Source: Paenibacillus sp. 37 (GTDB taxonomy: Bacteria; Bacillota; Bacilli; Paenibacillales; Paenibacillaceae). From it: DNA of 64,000 bases. Position 1 is the stretch's first letter. Every line of letters starts with the position of its first letter. Of this stretch, positions 50,940-60,606 are shown piece after piece. Where the stretch lies: assembly GCF_008386395.1 (NCBI RefSeq), contig NZ_CP043761.1, positions 5,580,001 through 5,644,000 on the forward strand, given 5' to 3'. The notes below the pieces were generated by a model, which worked only from the letters and a program-made list of their open reading frames with translations, searched no databases and was not told the DNA's origin. Position numbers and translations under genes: made by a program.

Positions 50940-52784
50940 ATGTGCGGTATTACCGGCTTCATACAGTGGAATCGGGATTTGACCCAGGAATCAGAGCTGC
51001 TGGTCCGTATGACGGATAGCTTGTCGAACCGGGGGCCCGACGCTTCAGGTACATGGATCTCCAATCCTTGTGCCTTTGGACATCGGCGTCTTAGTGTAAT
51101 GGACCCCGAGAACGGCGCACAGCCCATGCATGCGTTACAGGGAGATACCTCCTATACCGTCGTGTATAACGGAGAACTATACAATGCACCCGAGTTGAAA
51201 AAGGAATTGCTCCAGCGGGGGCATCAGTTCCGCACGCAATGTGATACGGAAGTGTTGCTCGCCTCTTATATTGAGTGGGGACCGGCATGTGTTGACCGGT
51301 TTAACGGTATTTTTGCTTTTGCCATATGGGATGGGGGACGCGAACAGGTTTTTATCGCACGAGATCGCCTTGGCGTTAAACCTCTTTTCTACAGTAATAA
51401 CAAAGACACACTCGTATTTGGTTCAGAGCCCAAAGCTCTGCTCATTCACCCGGATGTGGAAGCCGCTGTTGGCCCGGAAGGATTGGCCGAAGTGTTTATC
51501 GTAGGGCCTGCACGGACACCAGGACACGGCGTATACTCTTCACTGAGCGAACTCAAGCCTGCTCACGCGCTGATCTATAACCGAAACGGGATCCGAACCT
51601 ATGCCTATTGGAAACTGGAAAGCCAGAACCACGAACATAACCTGGAAGAGACGGCAGCCGAGGTACGCTCTCTCTTGCAAGATACACTGGAGCGCCAGTT
51701 GGCTTCGGATGTTCCGGTATGCTCTCTTTTATCAGGAGGACTGGACTCCAGCGCCTTGTCTGCATTAGCCGTGGATTATTACAATCGGACCGGGCAAGGC
51801 CAAATCAGTACGTATTCTGTCGATTATGTGGATAACGCCAAGCATTTCCAGGCGCATTCCTTTCAGCCGGGTGCAGATGGACCCTGGATTAAGCGAATGG
51901 TGGATGAACTCAAGACCGATCATCACTGGATTGAGATTGAGAACGGAGAACTGGTTCATGCACTAACACAGGCCATGTTAGTAAGGGATCTGCCAGGTAT
52001 GGCGGATGTAGATTCCTCGCTCTATTTGTTCTGTAAAGAAATCAAAAAAGGGGCCACCGTTGCCGTCTCAGGCGAAGCAGCGGATGAAGTATTTGGCGGC
52101 TACCCCTGGTTCCATCGAGAAGATATGCTGAACTCCGGTACGTTTCCGTGGTCTGTAGCGCCTGATATGCGAGCAGCCTTGTTATCCCCGGATATTCGGG
52201 AATGGATTCGGCCACTCGATTATTTGGCAGACCGCTATTCGGATGCAGTGGCTGAAGTGCCTCTGTTGGATGGGGAAACAGGTAAAGCCGCACAAATGCG
52301 GGTGATGTCCTACCTAAACATTACCCGTTTCATGCCTACACTTCTGGATCGCAAAGACCGGATGAGCATGGGGGCAGGACTGGAAGTGCGGGTACCTTAC
52401 TGTGACCATCGTCTGATCCAGTATGTGTTTAACATCCCTTGGGAAATGAAAATAACCGGCGGGCGGGAAAAAGGTATTCTGCGTAAAGCACTCGAAGGTG
52501 TCCTGCCTGACGATGTGTTATATCGCAAAAAGAGTCCGTACCCGAAAACACATAATCCGCAATATCTGGCCGCGGTCAAACAACAGGTACTTGATATCCT
52601 GGATGATCCCACATCACCTATTTTGCCTTTGATTGACAAAGCTCAGATCCGGAATCTTGCGTCTTCACCAGATGCAGCTTCCAATCTCCCCTGGTTCGGA
52701 CAGTTAATGTCGGGTCCCCAGTTATTTGCTTATCTGACTCAGATCAATACCTGGTTGCGGACATATAAAGTCGCTATTCGTTAA
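50940..52784 (+). CDS. asnB: Asparagine synthetase (glutamine-hydrolysing), AsnB/AsnO family
   Basis: Converts aspartate to asparagine using ATP and glutamine. It is 614 residues from the ATG at 50940 (AAAGGATGAAC before it). The N-terminal nucleophile Cys2 follows the Met in MCGITGF, and the glutaminase domain has SNRGPDASGTW and YNGELYN. The synthetase domain has the PP-loop SLLSGGLDSSAL and SGEAADEVFGGYPWF. The length equals that of B. subtilis AsnO, a sporulation-time paralogue, but I cannot separate the paralogues from sequence alone. No T-box is visible upstream. A terminator follows. Confidence 0.93.
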   Translation: MCGITGFIQWNRDLTQESELLVRMTDSLSNRGPDASGTWISNPCAFGHRRLSVMDPENGAQPMHALQGDTSYTVVYNGELYNAPELKKELLQRGHQFRTQCDTEVLLASYIEWGPACVDRFNGIFAFAIWDGGREQVFIARDRLGVKPLFYSNNKDTLVFGSEPKALLIHPDVEAAVGPEGLAEVFIVGPARTPGHGVYSSLSELKPAHALIYNRNGIRTYAYWKLESQNHEHNLEETAAEVRSLLQDTLERQLASDVPVCSLLSGGLDSSALSALAVDYYNRTGQGQISTYSVDYVDNAKHFQAHSFQPGADGPWIKRMVDELKTDHHWIEIENGELVHALTQAMLVRDLPGMADVDSSLYLFCKEIKKGATVAVSGEAADEVFGGYPWFHREDMLNSGTFPWSVAPDMRAALLSPDIREWIRPLDYLADRYSDAVAEVPLLDGETGKAAQMRVMSYLNITRFMPTLLDRKDRMSMGAGLEVRVPYCDHRLIQYVFNIPWEMKITGGREKGILRKALEGVLPDDVLYRKKSPYPKTHNPQYLAAVKQQVLDILDDPTSPILPLIDKAQIRNLASSPDAASNLPWFGQLMSGPQLFAYLTQINTWLRTYKVAIR

Positions 52785-52824
52785 GATCATGTTATGCATT
52801 GATTCAGCATGATGAATTATTTAA

Positions 52825-52864
52825 GGGTGCCCAAACAGTAACTACTGTGTTTGGACACCCTTTT
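52825..52864. terminator. Terminator between asparagine synthetase and chemoreceptor genes
   Basis: GGGTG.CCAAACA / TGTTTGG.CACCC hairpin followed by TTTT on the plus strand, between convergent genes. Confidence 0.85.
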
Positions 52865-52931
52865 ATTACTTTTTTTATAAGAATCTCTGTACGTATGCGC
52901 TCATTCTTATCCACATTCCACTCATCTCATT

Positions 52932-54629
52932 TTATTGCACTTTGAAACGACTGACGGTCTGTTGCAACTGTTCTGCCATCAAGGAGAGATCATTGGCTGC
53001 GGAAGCGATCTCCTGCATCGCAGACAACTGCTCCTCTGAAGATGCACTCACTTCTTCTGTTCCGGCGGCCCCCGTTTCGGTCACTTCCATGATTGTTTTC
53101 ATAGACCTATTAATCTGTTCTACACCTGTTGACATTTGCTCAATTGAAGCAGAGACTTCCTGTGTTTGCCCCGCTACGCTTCCAACCGCCTCACGAATTT
53201 CATCAAATGTGGCTCCCGCTTGGTGAACAAGTGCAATCCCCTCTTGAACCTCTGCGGATACAGCCACCATAGATTCAGCAGCATTTCGCATTCCCTTCTC
53301 AATCGATGCCACCAACGGAACAATTTGATTAGCAGAAAGCGCAGACTGCTCAGACAGCTTCCGAACCTCTGTAGCAACAACCTGAAACCCTCTTCCTTGT
53401 TCGCCAGCTCGTGCAGCCTCAATAGCGGCATTAAGGGATAGGAGATTCGTCTGTGCTGATATTTCCGAGATGCTGTCCACCATTTTCACAATATCCTGAG
53501 AGTGCCTGCTCAGTTCCTGGATCACGACCGACAGATTCGACACCGTCCCTTGTATAGAATTCATTTGACCTATCGCAGACTGAACTGACTCGCTACCCGA
53601 TATTGTTTTTACGGAGACTTTGGTAGCTTCTTCAGACATATGGAGTGTGTTCTCCGTAACTTGTTGAAAGCCTGTCGTCAACTCATTCATCGTCTGGAAT
53701 CCATCACTCGCCATTCGAACCTGTGTATCCATACCTGTTGCAATCTCACCCATTGTGATGGCCACTTGCTCTGTGGCGGTTGCTGTCTGTTCGGTGCTTG
53801 CCGTCAACTCCTCTGAAGAGGCAGCTACCCGTTCTGCACTGTCTCCTACCTGATGAATGAGTGTACGCAAATTGGCAGACATGATATTAAAGGCTTGGGC
53901 GAGATCACCAATCTCATCCTTGTTACGGACCACAATAGGCTCACCAGTCAGATCTCCGGCTGCAATCCGGCTCGCGGATTGGGCAACAGCAGCAACAGGC
54001 AAGGATATCATTCTGCCAATGACATACGCCACAAGTGCCCCGATGAGAAGAGAAGCCACTCCAATAATTGCAATCCACCTAAGGACTTGCACAATCTGAA
54101 GATTAGCCTCCACAACGCCTGAGTTCATGGCATCTTGTTGATGCGTTTCCATGCCTTCCACAATGCCTTCAAATTCAGAGATCAAACTTGGGGCTGTGTC
54201 CTTCAGTAATCTTGAGATTTCACTGTTATTCCCCTGTCTTGTCAATGTCATAATCTGCTGTGCAAGTTCATAATATCGGCTCATCGCTTCATCTGAGCGT
54301 GAAAGGTAATCTTTCATCTTTGAACTTGAAACTGTTGATTTTAATTCTTCATTTATCGCTATGTAATCTTCATAAGCTTTATTAAATGCCTGTTCGTTCT
54401 CTGCATTGTCTTCCAAAATATAATTTCTCAAAGCAATCTGCTGTGATTTAAGATCAATCGACATATTTTTAATGAGCAATAGTTTGCTTGTTCTATCATT
54501 GATTAATTCTGTATACGTTTTCTCAACAGCTATAAACTGCGTATATGTTATAACCGTTATAGCCACCAATAATAACAGCACAGATGAGAAACCCATAAGT
54601 AATTTACGGCTAATTGAGATTTTTTTCAT
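52932..54629 (-). CDS. Methyl-accepting chemotaxis protein (4HB-HAMP-MA)
   Basis: A 565-residue transmembrane chemoreceptor. It has a first membrane segment ([20 protein letters not shown]), a four-helix-bundle sensor with the 4HB_MCP pattern at about 35-180, a second membrane segment ([21 protein letters not shown]), HAMP at about 205-260, and a signalling coiled coil whose hairpin tip reads [33 protein letters not shown]. The ligand is unknown. No C-terminal receptor-tether pentapeptide. The ATG follows GGGGGAG. The gene separates the asparagine synthetase from the radical SAM cassette. Confidence 0.95.
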   Translation of the reverse strand: MKKISISRKLLMGFSSVLLLLVAITVITYTQFIAVEKTYTELINDRTSKLLLIKNMSIDLKSQQIALRNYILEDNAENEQAFNKAYEDYIAINEELKSTVSSSKMKDYLSRSDEAMSRYYELAQQIMTLTRQGNNSEISRLLKDTAPSLISEFEGIVEGMETHQQDAMNSGVVEANLQIVQVLRWIAIIGVASLLIGALVAYVIGRMISLPVAAVAQSASRIAAGDLTGEPIVVRNKDEIGDLAQAFNIMSANLRTLIHQVGDSAERVAASSEELTASTEQTATATEQVAITMGEIATGMDTQVRMASDGFQTMNELTTGFQQVTENTLHMSEEATKVSVKTISGSESVQSAIGQMNSIQGTVSNLSVVIQELSRHSQDIVKMVDSISEISAQTNLLSLNAAIEAARAGEQGRGFQVVATEVRKLSEQSALSANQIVPLVASIEKGMRNAAESMVAVSAEVQEGIALVHQAGATFDEIREAVGSVAGQTQEVSASIEQMSTGVEQINRSMKTIMEVTETGAAGTEEVSASSEEQLSAMQEIASAANDLSLMAEQLQQTVSRFKVQ

Positions 54630-55039
54630 GTGTACTCCCCCGAAAGTTCAGATAACGTGCATGATGCTTCCTACATCCACCCTCCTTTTAATTTAATTAA
54701 GACTTTAGACCCAATTAAAAATATAATTCGTGATTATATGTACAAATACTATTCATAACAGGGTCTTTTTTCCTATTCATACTAACCCAAAAAATATGAA
54801 ATTTGAATCATAAACTTAAAATATTATTTTTCGAAATTGTCAAGTCCCTTTTAAAAAAGTACACAAACACTAACTCTAGTCCGGTAAAACAAAAAAACAC
54901 CTTCCAGTAGGCAAGTCCAAACCAAAGGTCTGATCTTGCCTATACTAAAAGATGCGTTTGAAGTTACGCTGATATGTGGTTTAGAAACAAATAAACATAA
55001 TCCAGCTCCCCAGTGGAATAGCTAAATATGAAATGCCGG
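54630..55039 (-). other. A+T-rich intergenic region with a hairpin after the STM4011-type gene
   Basis: About 410 bp without a gene. At 54908-54942, TAGGCAAG pairs with CTTGCCTA around an inner ACC/GGT pairing; on the minus strand a run of seven T follows about 10 nt later. It may end the radical SAM cassette transcript. The part nearest the chemoreceptor is plain A+T-rich DNA. Confidence 0.4.
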
Positions 55040-55899
55040 TCAACGAATCAATACCGGATTGCGTTCAAGCAGCCCGCTGCCAAACGTTTCTCTGAACGGG
55101 GAATCCTCCATATGGATATAACCGATGTAACAGCCACATTTTTTCATACGACAAGGCCGATCCGCGGCCAAAGCCTGCAGACCATCGCGATACAGATGTC
55201 CAATGATTCGACGATCCTTGTAACACCGCTTCACATGCCCTGACCCTTGTACATAAAATACTTCGGAACCGGCAGCACAACGTTTGCCCAAGCTCTCATA
55301 ATCCTGCAGATTTCCTTCAAAAAGCGGATCAAGCCCACGTAAAAATTGAACCTCTTCCGGCGTGTAATACTTGGGCCGATCTTTGAAGGCATTTACCCAC
55401 ATATACACATCATCCGGCAAAGCCTGTCTCATGGACTCGATTGCGGGGAAAGCACTACGGAGTCCGACAGTACCGACACTAAAAGCAAGTCCCATCTGAC
55501 GCAAGGTCAGACATTGTTTTACAAAAGAAGCCTCTTTTGTCTCACGAGGATGATACGTCGCCCAAAAGGCTGCTTTATTCGCATCCAGCTCTCTCGCCCA
55601 ATCCAGTTTGACGGACAGGTTGGTTTGAATTGCAACTTTATCCACATGTGGCATATGTGACAGCTCAACCATCGCTTCCCGGTACCAACGACGCACCAAA
55701 GCTTCACCGTAGGGATTGAAGAATATCGAAAATTGATGCCCGGCACGCTCTTGCTCCTGACCCAATTCACAAATTGACGCAATTGTTGTTCATCCACTTC
55801 CAACGTCTCTTTGGAATCCACGGTTTTGCTAAAAGGGCAGTATGGACAGTCGTAATTACAGGAAGACAACTTCCCCCGATAATACAAAGTCGCTCTCAT
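55040..55899 (-). pseudogene. STM4011-family radical SAM protein, frameshifted
   Basis: The first reading frame (from the ATG at 55899) gives MRATLYYRGKLSSCNYDCPYCPF, with the radical SAM cluster cysteines Cys14, Cys18 and Cys21, and runs to FVNWVR. The homologous continuation (AGHQFSIFFNPYGEALVRRWY and the rest to 55040) lies in a different frame. Adding one base at about 55756-55757 (minus strand CAGGAGC to CAGGGAGC) gives a continuous 286-residue protein reading NWVREQERAGHQF. So a one-base deletion, a sequence error or a slippage event lies here. The start overlaps the STM4012-type stop by 4 bp. As written, the protein would lose all but about the first 50 residues of its normal sequence. 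Confidence 0.85.
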
Positions 55900-57287
55900 G
55901 ATAAAACAAACCCTTCCATCTGTTCACGAATTTCGGCAGATATAAGCCAATCTCCAATCGCATCGGAGTAACCTAGTCCTTCTTCTGTCAGACGCAGCAC
56001 CTGCTTGTCCTCATCGCTCTCCAACTCCGCCATGCCCTCTGTCAACAGTTCAGCCAACCAGACATAGTCGGACATCACATCGGTACCAAAGCGCTGTTGG
56101 TAGTCAGACAACATCAATCCCTCCCGATGCAGCAAGGCTTTCAGAATAAAGCGGCGTCTCTGTTCCTCACGGCTTAACACGATACCATAATCCGCCACAT
56201 CGTAGCGCTCAGTCGCCACATAATCGGCAATGATGCTCTGTGTGGCCTTGTAACTCACGCCGTATTTGGATGCATAGTGTACTTCACTCGTATAAGAGCG
56301 TGCACCACATCCCAGACCAACCATGCCCTCCTCCTGACAGCTATAAGGCAAGAGCACTTTGGAGGACGACTGTTCCTTGGCAAATCTGCGCATCGAATAT
56401 TGCACATAACCTTTGCTTTTCAATGTCTCACGTGCAGCTATATACAGCTCCATCCGAATGTCAGGTCCCTGACGGCGAATATCTTCAGGCTTCACGATTG
56501 TATTTTCCCGTGTGTACAAGGGATAGATAAAGATCTCGCCCGGTTCATAGGCCAGAACTCTTTCCAATGAATAGATCCACGATTCCACCGTTTGACCCGG
56601 CAAACCATAGATCAGATCCAGATTTAACAATGGGAAATCATACCTAGTAAGCTTCTCAAGCGCTAGTTCAACTTCCTGCGGTTTTTGTGGACGATAGATG
56701 GCAGATGCTTCAGTTTCAATGAAACTCTGGATACCCATACTAATACGATCCACACTTCGCTCCTTCATAATGGCCAGCTTGGCGTCCGTAACGGTATCCG
56801 GCGACGTTTCCACCGAAATCGATGCTTGCGAAGGGTCTAGTCCCATCACATGTTCGGCAATATCAAACAGACGATTCAACTGAACCTCATTTAATAATGT
56901 AGGCGTTCCTCCACCAATCGCAAACCGGGAATACGGTCTTCGAGATGTAATGGGTGCCCACTGCTTCGCCTGACGTTCCAGCGCATCCACATAACGTTCA
57001 TGCGTATCATCCCGTCGATCCGGCAGGGTGAACAGATTACAGAATCCGCAACGTGCAGCACAAAAGGGAATGTGCATATATAAAAAATATGTATCGGTAT
57101 TTTCTCGTTCCCACATTGGCCCCAGCGGCATTGGTGGGTCAAGCTCCCGATATGCGGTCTTGTGCGGGTATGAGTACAGATACGAACGATAAGGGAATTC
57201 GAGTACTTCACGAAGACCTGTAATCGTTGTATTGGATCCGGACTGATCGGAATGGCCTGTTGTCATGGGTTGAGAATGATTGTCCAT
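55896..57287 (-). CDS. STM4012-family radical SAM protein (HemW/HemN-like)
   Basis: 463 residues from the ATG at 57287, which follows AGGAGGAG. The radical SAM motif HIPFCAARCGFCNLF carries Cys76, Cys80 and Cys83. The rest follows the coproporphyrinogen-oxidase-like (HemW) pattern: FAIGGGTPTLLN, SVETSPDTVTDAKLAIMKE, RISMGIQSF, and LNLDLIYGLPGQT, with a C-terminal winged-helix-like region. It matches the named STM4012 family rather than true HemW because of the neighbours. The reaction is unknown. Same operon as the genes either side. Confidence 0.88.
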   Translation of the reverse strand: MDNHSQPMTTGHSDQSGSNTTITGLREVLEFPYRSYLYSYPHKTAYRELDPPMPLGPMWERENTDTYFLYMHIPFCAARCGFCNLFTLPDRRDDTHERYVDALERQAKQWAPITSRRPYSRFAIGGGTPTLLNEVQLNRLFDIAEHVMGLDPSQASISVETSPDTVTDAKLAIMKERSVDRISMGIQSFIETEASAIYRPQKPQEVELALEKLTRYDFPLLNLDLIYGLPGQTVESWIYSLERVLAYEPGEIFIYPLYTRENTIVKPEDIRRQGPDIRMELYIAARETLKSKGYVQYSMRRFAKEQSSSKVLLPYSCQEEGMVGLGCGARSYTSEVHYASKYGVSYKATQSIIADYVATERYDVADYGIVLSREEQRRRFILKALLHREGLMLSDYQQRFGTDVMSDYVWLAELLTEGMAELESDEDKQVLRLTEEGLGYSDAIGDWLISAEIREQMEGFVLS

Positions 57288-57352
57288 CGGTCTCCTCCTG
57301 TCTCCGGTTGTTATCATCATCATAAGATTAACACGTTTAAGAGTAATACGTT

Positions 57353-58138
57353 CTATACTAAAAATTCACGGTATGGCACCGTCCAGACGACATCATGCGC
57401 AAGCCGGTGTCCTTGATACCCGTCTTCACCGTAAGCTGTACCATGATCGGAAAAAGCCAAACAAAAGGTAGGCCGAGCGCGTTTCCTCATCGCCTCGAAC
57501 AATGGTCCAAGAGCCTCATCTACATATCGAAGGGCAGCTCGCTGAGTCTCCACCGAGTCCTCCTTGGCTCCTTCTACAAAGTAACGATTGGGGCCATGAA
57601 TGGCAGACACGTTCAAAAACATAAATATCTTTTCATCCTCCGCTGTCTGTTCAAGCAACTTTAATGCATGCTGTACCTGATGCTCTGTTGATTTGGGGTT
57701 GGTTACCCCAAAGTTCATTCGCCAGTAACTCTGTTGGAAATAACCGGGCAATACTTTCGCAAGCGGGTTTTTTTTCGTAAAAAAGATGACGCCGCCAATA
57801 CAGATGGTACGGTAACCTTCAGCTGCGAACCCGGATACGATATCCGGTGTATCAAACAGCCAAGTGTGCGGATGTGTCTTGAGTCCGGTATTCCGGGAAT
57901 GAAATAGCCTTACATGAGATGCCTTATCTGTATTGGCAGGGGTCGGCATAAAACCACCAAAAAAAGCATGGTGCGCCGCATATGTAAAACTGCCTGGGGT
58001 ATGACGTTTCTCCCACGAACCCGAACCACATAGATTAGGACAATTCTCCTCTTCCAGCTTGGCTACGTCATATCGTAACGTATCCAGCGTAATCATTAAC
58101 AAATCATGGGAGCCCACGATGGTGTTCATATCAGGCAT
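57353..58138 (-). CDS. STM4013/SEN3800-family hydrolase (alkaline phosphatase/sulfatase fold)
   Basis: 261 residues from the ATG at 58138 (AAAGGAG before it), overlapping the STM4014-type stop by 8 bp. MITLDTLRYD near the N-terminus supplies a metal-binding Asp19 and candidate nucleophile Thr20. SDHGTAYGEDGYQGHRLAHD near the C-terminus supplies Asp231, His232 and His244/248. These are the metal-site positions of the sulfatase/phosphoethanolamine-transferase superfamily. It is short for that fold and has no signal peptide, so it acts in the cytoplasm, unlike typical sulfatases. The substrate is unknown. Confidence 0.87.
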   Translation of the reverse strand: MPDMNTIVGSHDLLMITLDTLRYDVAKLEEENCPNLCGSGSWEKRHTPGSFTYAAHHAFFGGFMPTPANTDKASHVRLFHSRNTGLKTHPHTWLFDTPDIVSGFAAEGYRTICIGGVIFFTKKNPLAKVLPGYFQQSYWRMNFGVTNPKSTEHQVQHALKLLEQTAEDEKIFMFLNVSAIHGPNRYFVEGAKEDSVETQRAALRYVDEALGPLFEAMRKRARPTFCLAFSDHGTAYGEDGYQGHRLAHDVVWTVPYREFLV

Positions 58139-59402
58139 GTTGAATAGGCTCCTTTCGTAAAAGTTCCATTTCCCACTCGTAGGTTCCGAGGCCATGATGC
58201 TCAACCCTGTATAACAGATCTCCAAACGGATTCACATCCAGCACATAGGCACGCGGATTCGACCCACTAGTAAGCATCACATCAATCCCGGCTGACCACG
58301 AGTTGGGAAATGCAGACATGGCTGCTTGCGCTACCGACCGAATCAGCGACATCCGCTGTTCATCCAACCCTGCTTCAGCAGGCAGCATACGCTCATTGCG
58401 CAGATGTAGATTAGTAATTGGCGTACGGCTCAGCCGCATAATCGCATGACCTGCCTGTCCACCCGCAACCAGTTGGCGAATATCGTAGGCCCGTTGATCA
58501 AGCGTAGCTTTGGGCATCCACCGTTCAATCTGTGCACCTTCTGCACATAACCAGTTCATCAGCGTAGCAATCTCTTCACCGCGGGTATACTTGCGTAGAC
58601 GTCCTTCATTGAAGAAAATCGTCTTGCCCTGTATCTGTTCCATCCCCATCGTTGTTACAGCGATCTCATCACCCGTTCGGGGATTGACTTGATAGGCTAC
58701 AACTCCTGAAGCCCCGGAGCCACTTGCGAGCTTTACAAATACACGGTTCATACCGGCATATTGCATAGCTGTACGCAAGTCGGTGTAACTTCGAATCGGC
58801 TGTGAAGACTGGAGCGTAGGAGGTACCTGAACCCCATGAGAAGATAGATGCTGCTGACATGTTCTCTTGTCAAACATCAATTGGATATCGGCGGGATCAT
58901 TCAAGAATCGGACTTCAGGCCATATTTTCCGAGACTCACGGCCGATTCGATCCAGACATGCTTTCCAGCCACGGAACCACTGGGCAGGAGCGTATATTCT
59001 TCCCCACTGCTGTTCCAGCGCGAGTGCCTGTTCTGCGGAAAATGCTTCTGCTCCCATTTCACCCGTTAATGTTGACGGTGACGTATCGTTCATAGCTCCA
59101 AGGAACAGTAGCTCACATTCCACTTTCCAATCCTCTCCAGGAGCATCTATTCGAATCAGGGGTACGGGCAGATTGGAATCTACTGTATCAGCGATGGTTC
59201 GTCCGTGCCTCCAATTCTGGAGCAATTGAGCATAGGGCAGTACAACCGCAGGTTTCAAACCCAATCTATGCCTAGCCTCTTGCAGCCCCTGTGTTCGTCG
59301 GTTATCAGGGTTTCCGATCAATAAAAAGGGCTGATCTTGCGTTAAATCAGGTACATCTATTGGTTGATGCAGATTCTCATTCATTTCCTTTACGCCTGAC
59401 AT
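58131..59402 (-). CDS. STM4014-family protein, ATP-grasp-like
   Basis: 423 residues. The N-terminal region is a pre-ATP-grasp-like fold (FLLIGNPDNRRTQGLQEARHRLGLKPAVVLPY). From about residue 185 the ATP-grasp pattern appears: MFDKRTCQQHLSSHGVQVPPTL, FVKLASGSGASGVVAY, AYDIRQLVAGGQAGHAIMRLS, and the metal site YVLDVNPFGDLLY. The fold usually joins a carboxylate to an amine through an acyl phosphate. No RBS is clear for the ATG at 59402; the ATG six codons later is preceded by AAAGGA at short spacing. 4 bp after the STM4015-type gene. Confidence 0.82.
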   Translation of the reverse strand: MSGVKEMNENLHQPIDVPDLTQDQPFLLIGNPDNRRTQGLQEARHRLGLKPAVVLPYAQLLQNWRHGRTIADTVDSNLPVPLIRIDAPGEDWKVECELLFLGAMNDTSPSTLTGEMGAEAFSAEQALALEQQWGRIYAPAQWFRGWKACLDRIGRESRKIWPEVRFLNDPADIQLMFDKRTCQQHLSSHGVQVPPTLQSSQPIRSYTDLRTAMQYAGMNRVFVKLASGSGASGVVAYQVNPRTGDEIAVTTMGMEQIQGKTIFFNEGRLRKYTRGEEIATLMNWLCAEGAQIERWMPKATLDQRAYDIRQLVAGGQAGHAIMRLSRTPITNLHLRNERMLPAEAGLDEQRMSLIRSVAQAAMSAFPNSWSAGIDVMLTSGSNPRAYVLDVNPFGDLLYRVEHHGLGTYEWEMELLRKEPIQHA

Positions 59403-59405
59403 CGA

Positions 59406-60248
59406 CTATTCTGTTAACGATGGATAGCGCCAGTCATCCTCATCACTCTGTTGCTGGTCGCTAACATCTACAGATATACCGGATTGGTTCCAGCGACTGA
59501 TCATTTCATTGGTCATGTAATGGTAACTTAGATCAAGATGTTTCAGTTTCTTGATCTTGTCACTGGCAAGCAACACCTCGGCCCCTTCATCGGACAACGT
59601 CCCTTGCGATAGATCCAGTACTTCAAGTTGATCCAGAATAGGTGCTTCAGCTGCTGCTTTTGCAATCTCATCCTGAATTTCACTGTCTTTCAGACCCAAG
59701 TAAACCAGCTTTGGAAATAATCCTTTTTCTAGCAAAGGGAGTACATCTTCAAGTGATCCATTGAAACCATAATTATCCACACCCAGGTACAGTTCCAGTT
59801 TACGCAATTCAGGCAACTTGGCATGGGTGATTGAAGATAACACTTCTTTCGGCAGACCACCACAAATAATAATCAATTCTTCAAGCTTGGCATGCTGGAG
59901 TGGTTCCAGACTGAGGCCGCTACTGCCCATTACAGAGAATGATTTTAATTCTGGAAAGGCACCTAACAGCGGTGTGAGATTGGTCTGGATAATCCACGAT
60001 ACTTCACATTCTTCGAATCCCATATCTCCAATAAACAGTTTCTTCAATGACGGAAAACTTGGAGCCGACTCGACGAGCGTACTCATGAACTCATCAGGCG
60101 AATTTTCATAAGCCTGTCCCCAATCTCCGATGACCAGACTTTCCAATGAGCTGGCCTCCGGTTTAGCTGCCAGTTCCTTAATTAACTTTTCCATACGAAT
60201 GCCGTCCTCATAATCATCGTAAGATACAACAAGCTTCACTTCTTGCAT
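59406..60248 (-). CDS. STM4015-family leucine-rich-repeat-like protein
   Basis: 280 residues from the ATG at 60248, which follows GGAGGGATC; the longer reading from 60437 has no RBS. It has a succession of Leu-rich units (SLESLVIGDWG, SLKKLFIGDMG, ELKSFSVMGSSGL, KLEELIIICGGL, ELRKLELYLGV, KLVYLGLKDSEI, QLEVLDLSQGTL, KLKHLDLSYHYM) about 25-40 residues apart, forming an LRR-type solenoid without catalytic residues. It ends DDWRYPSLTE. It heads the five-gene cassette and is a candidate scaffold or substrate protein. Confidence 0.85.
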   Translation of the reverse strand: MQEVKLVVSYDDYEDGIRMEKLIKELAAKPEASSLESLVIGDWGQAYENSPDEFMSTLVESAPSFPSLKKLFIGDMGFEECEVSWIIQTNLTPLLGAFPELKSFSVMGSSGLSLEPLQHAKLEELIIICGGLPKEVLSSITHAKLPELRKLELYLGVDNYGFNGSLEDVLPLLEKGLFPKLVYLGLKDSEIQDEIAKAAAEAPILDQLEVLDLSQGTLSDEGAEVLLASDKIKKLKHLDLSYHYMTNEMISRWNQSGISVDVSDQQQSDEDDWRYPSLTE

Positions 60249-60490
60249 GAGTAGATCCCTCCGTTTAAGGTTCATATGTGATTCGTTAGTTTGAATGTTA
60301 ACCCATACCACACAAGGCTTGCAACTTCTTCCAACTCCAGTCCCAATGAGATTCCCAATCGTGCAACGTAAACTAATTTTTATGTAGGCATAAGAACATG
60401 TGTTCTGATGTGTAGTCGCAGAAATAGCTAACTTCAATTAGGTATATGGATGGACTATCACCAAACCCGATCAAATACTTTATTTCATAC

Positions 60491-60551
60491 AAAAAGCGTT
60501 AATGGCGGATGAACCATCCCATCGGAATGCTTCTCTCCTTCCATTAACGCT
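60491..60551 (-). terminator. Terminator after rph-rdgB
   Basis: A perfect 13-bp stem AAAGCGTTAATGG / CCATTAACGCTTT around a 35-nt loop; on the minus strand TT follows the stem's three T. The remaining part of the gap to the STM4015-type start holds no gene. Confidence 0.7.
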
Positions 60552-60606
60552 TTGATGTTCACGTATCATGAAGTTAAATCAAGAAATCAAGATGTTTTGT
60601 TTATTC

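Noticed and set aside
55519..55899. Separate 126-residue protein from the first frame of the STM4011-type gene
   Set aside because: After about residue 48 the frame loses family character and runs antisense-like through the downstream coding frame; best read as a frameshifted N-terminus.
50940..60248. Asparagine synthetase as part of the radical SAM cassette
   Set aside because: It is on the opposite strand, followed by a strong terminator and separated by a chemoreceptor gene; no evidence of a shared unit.
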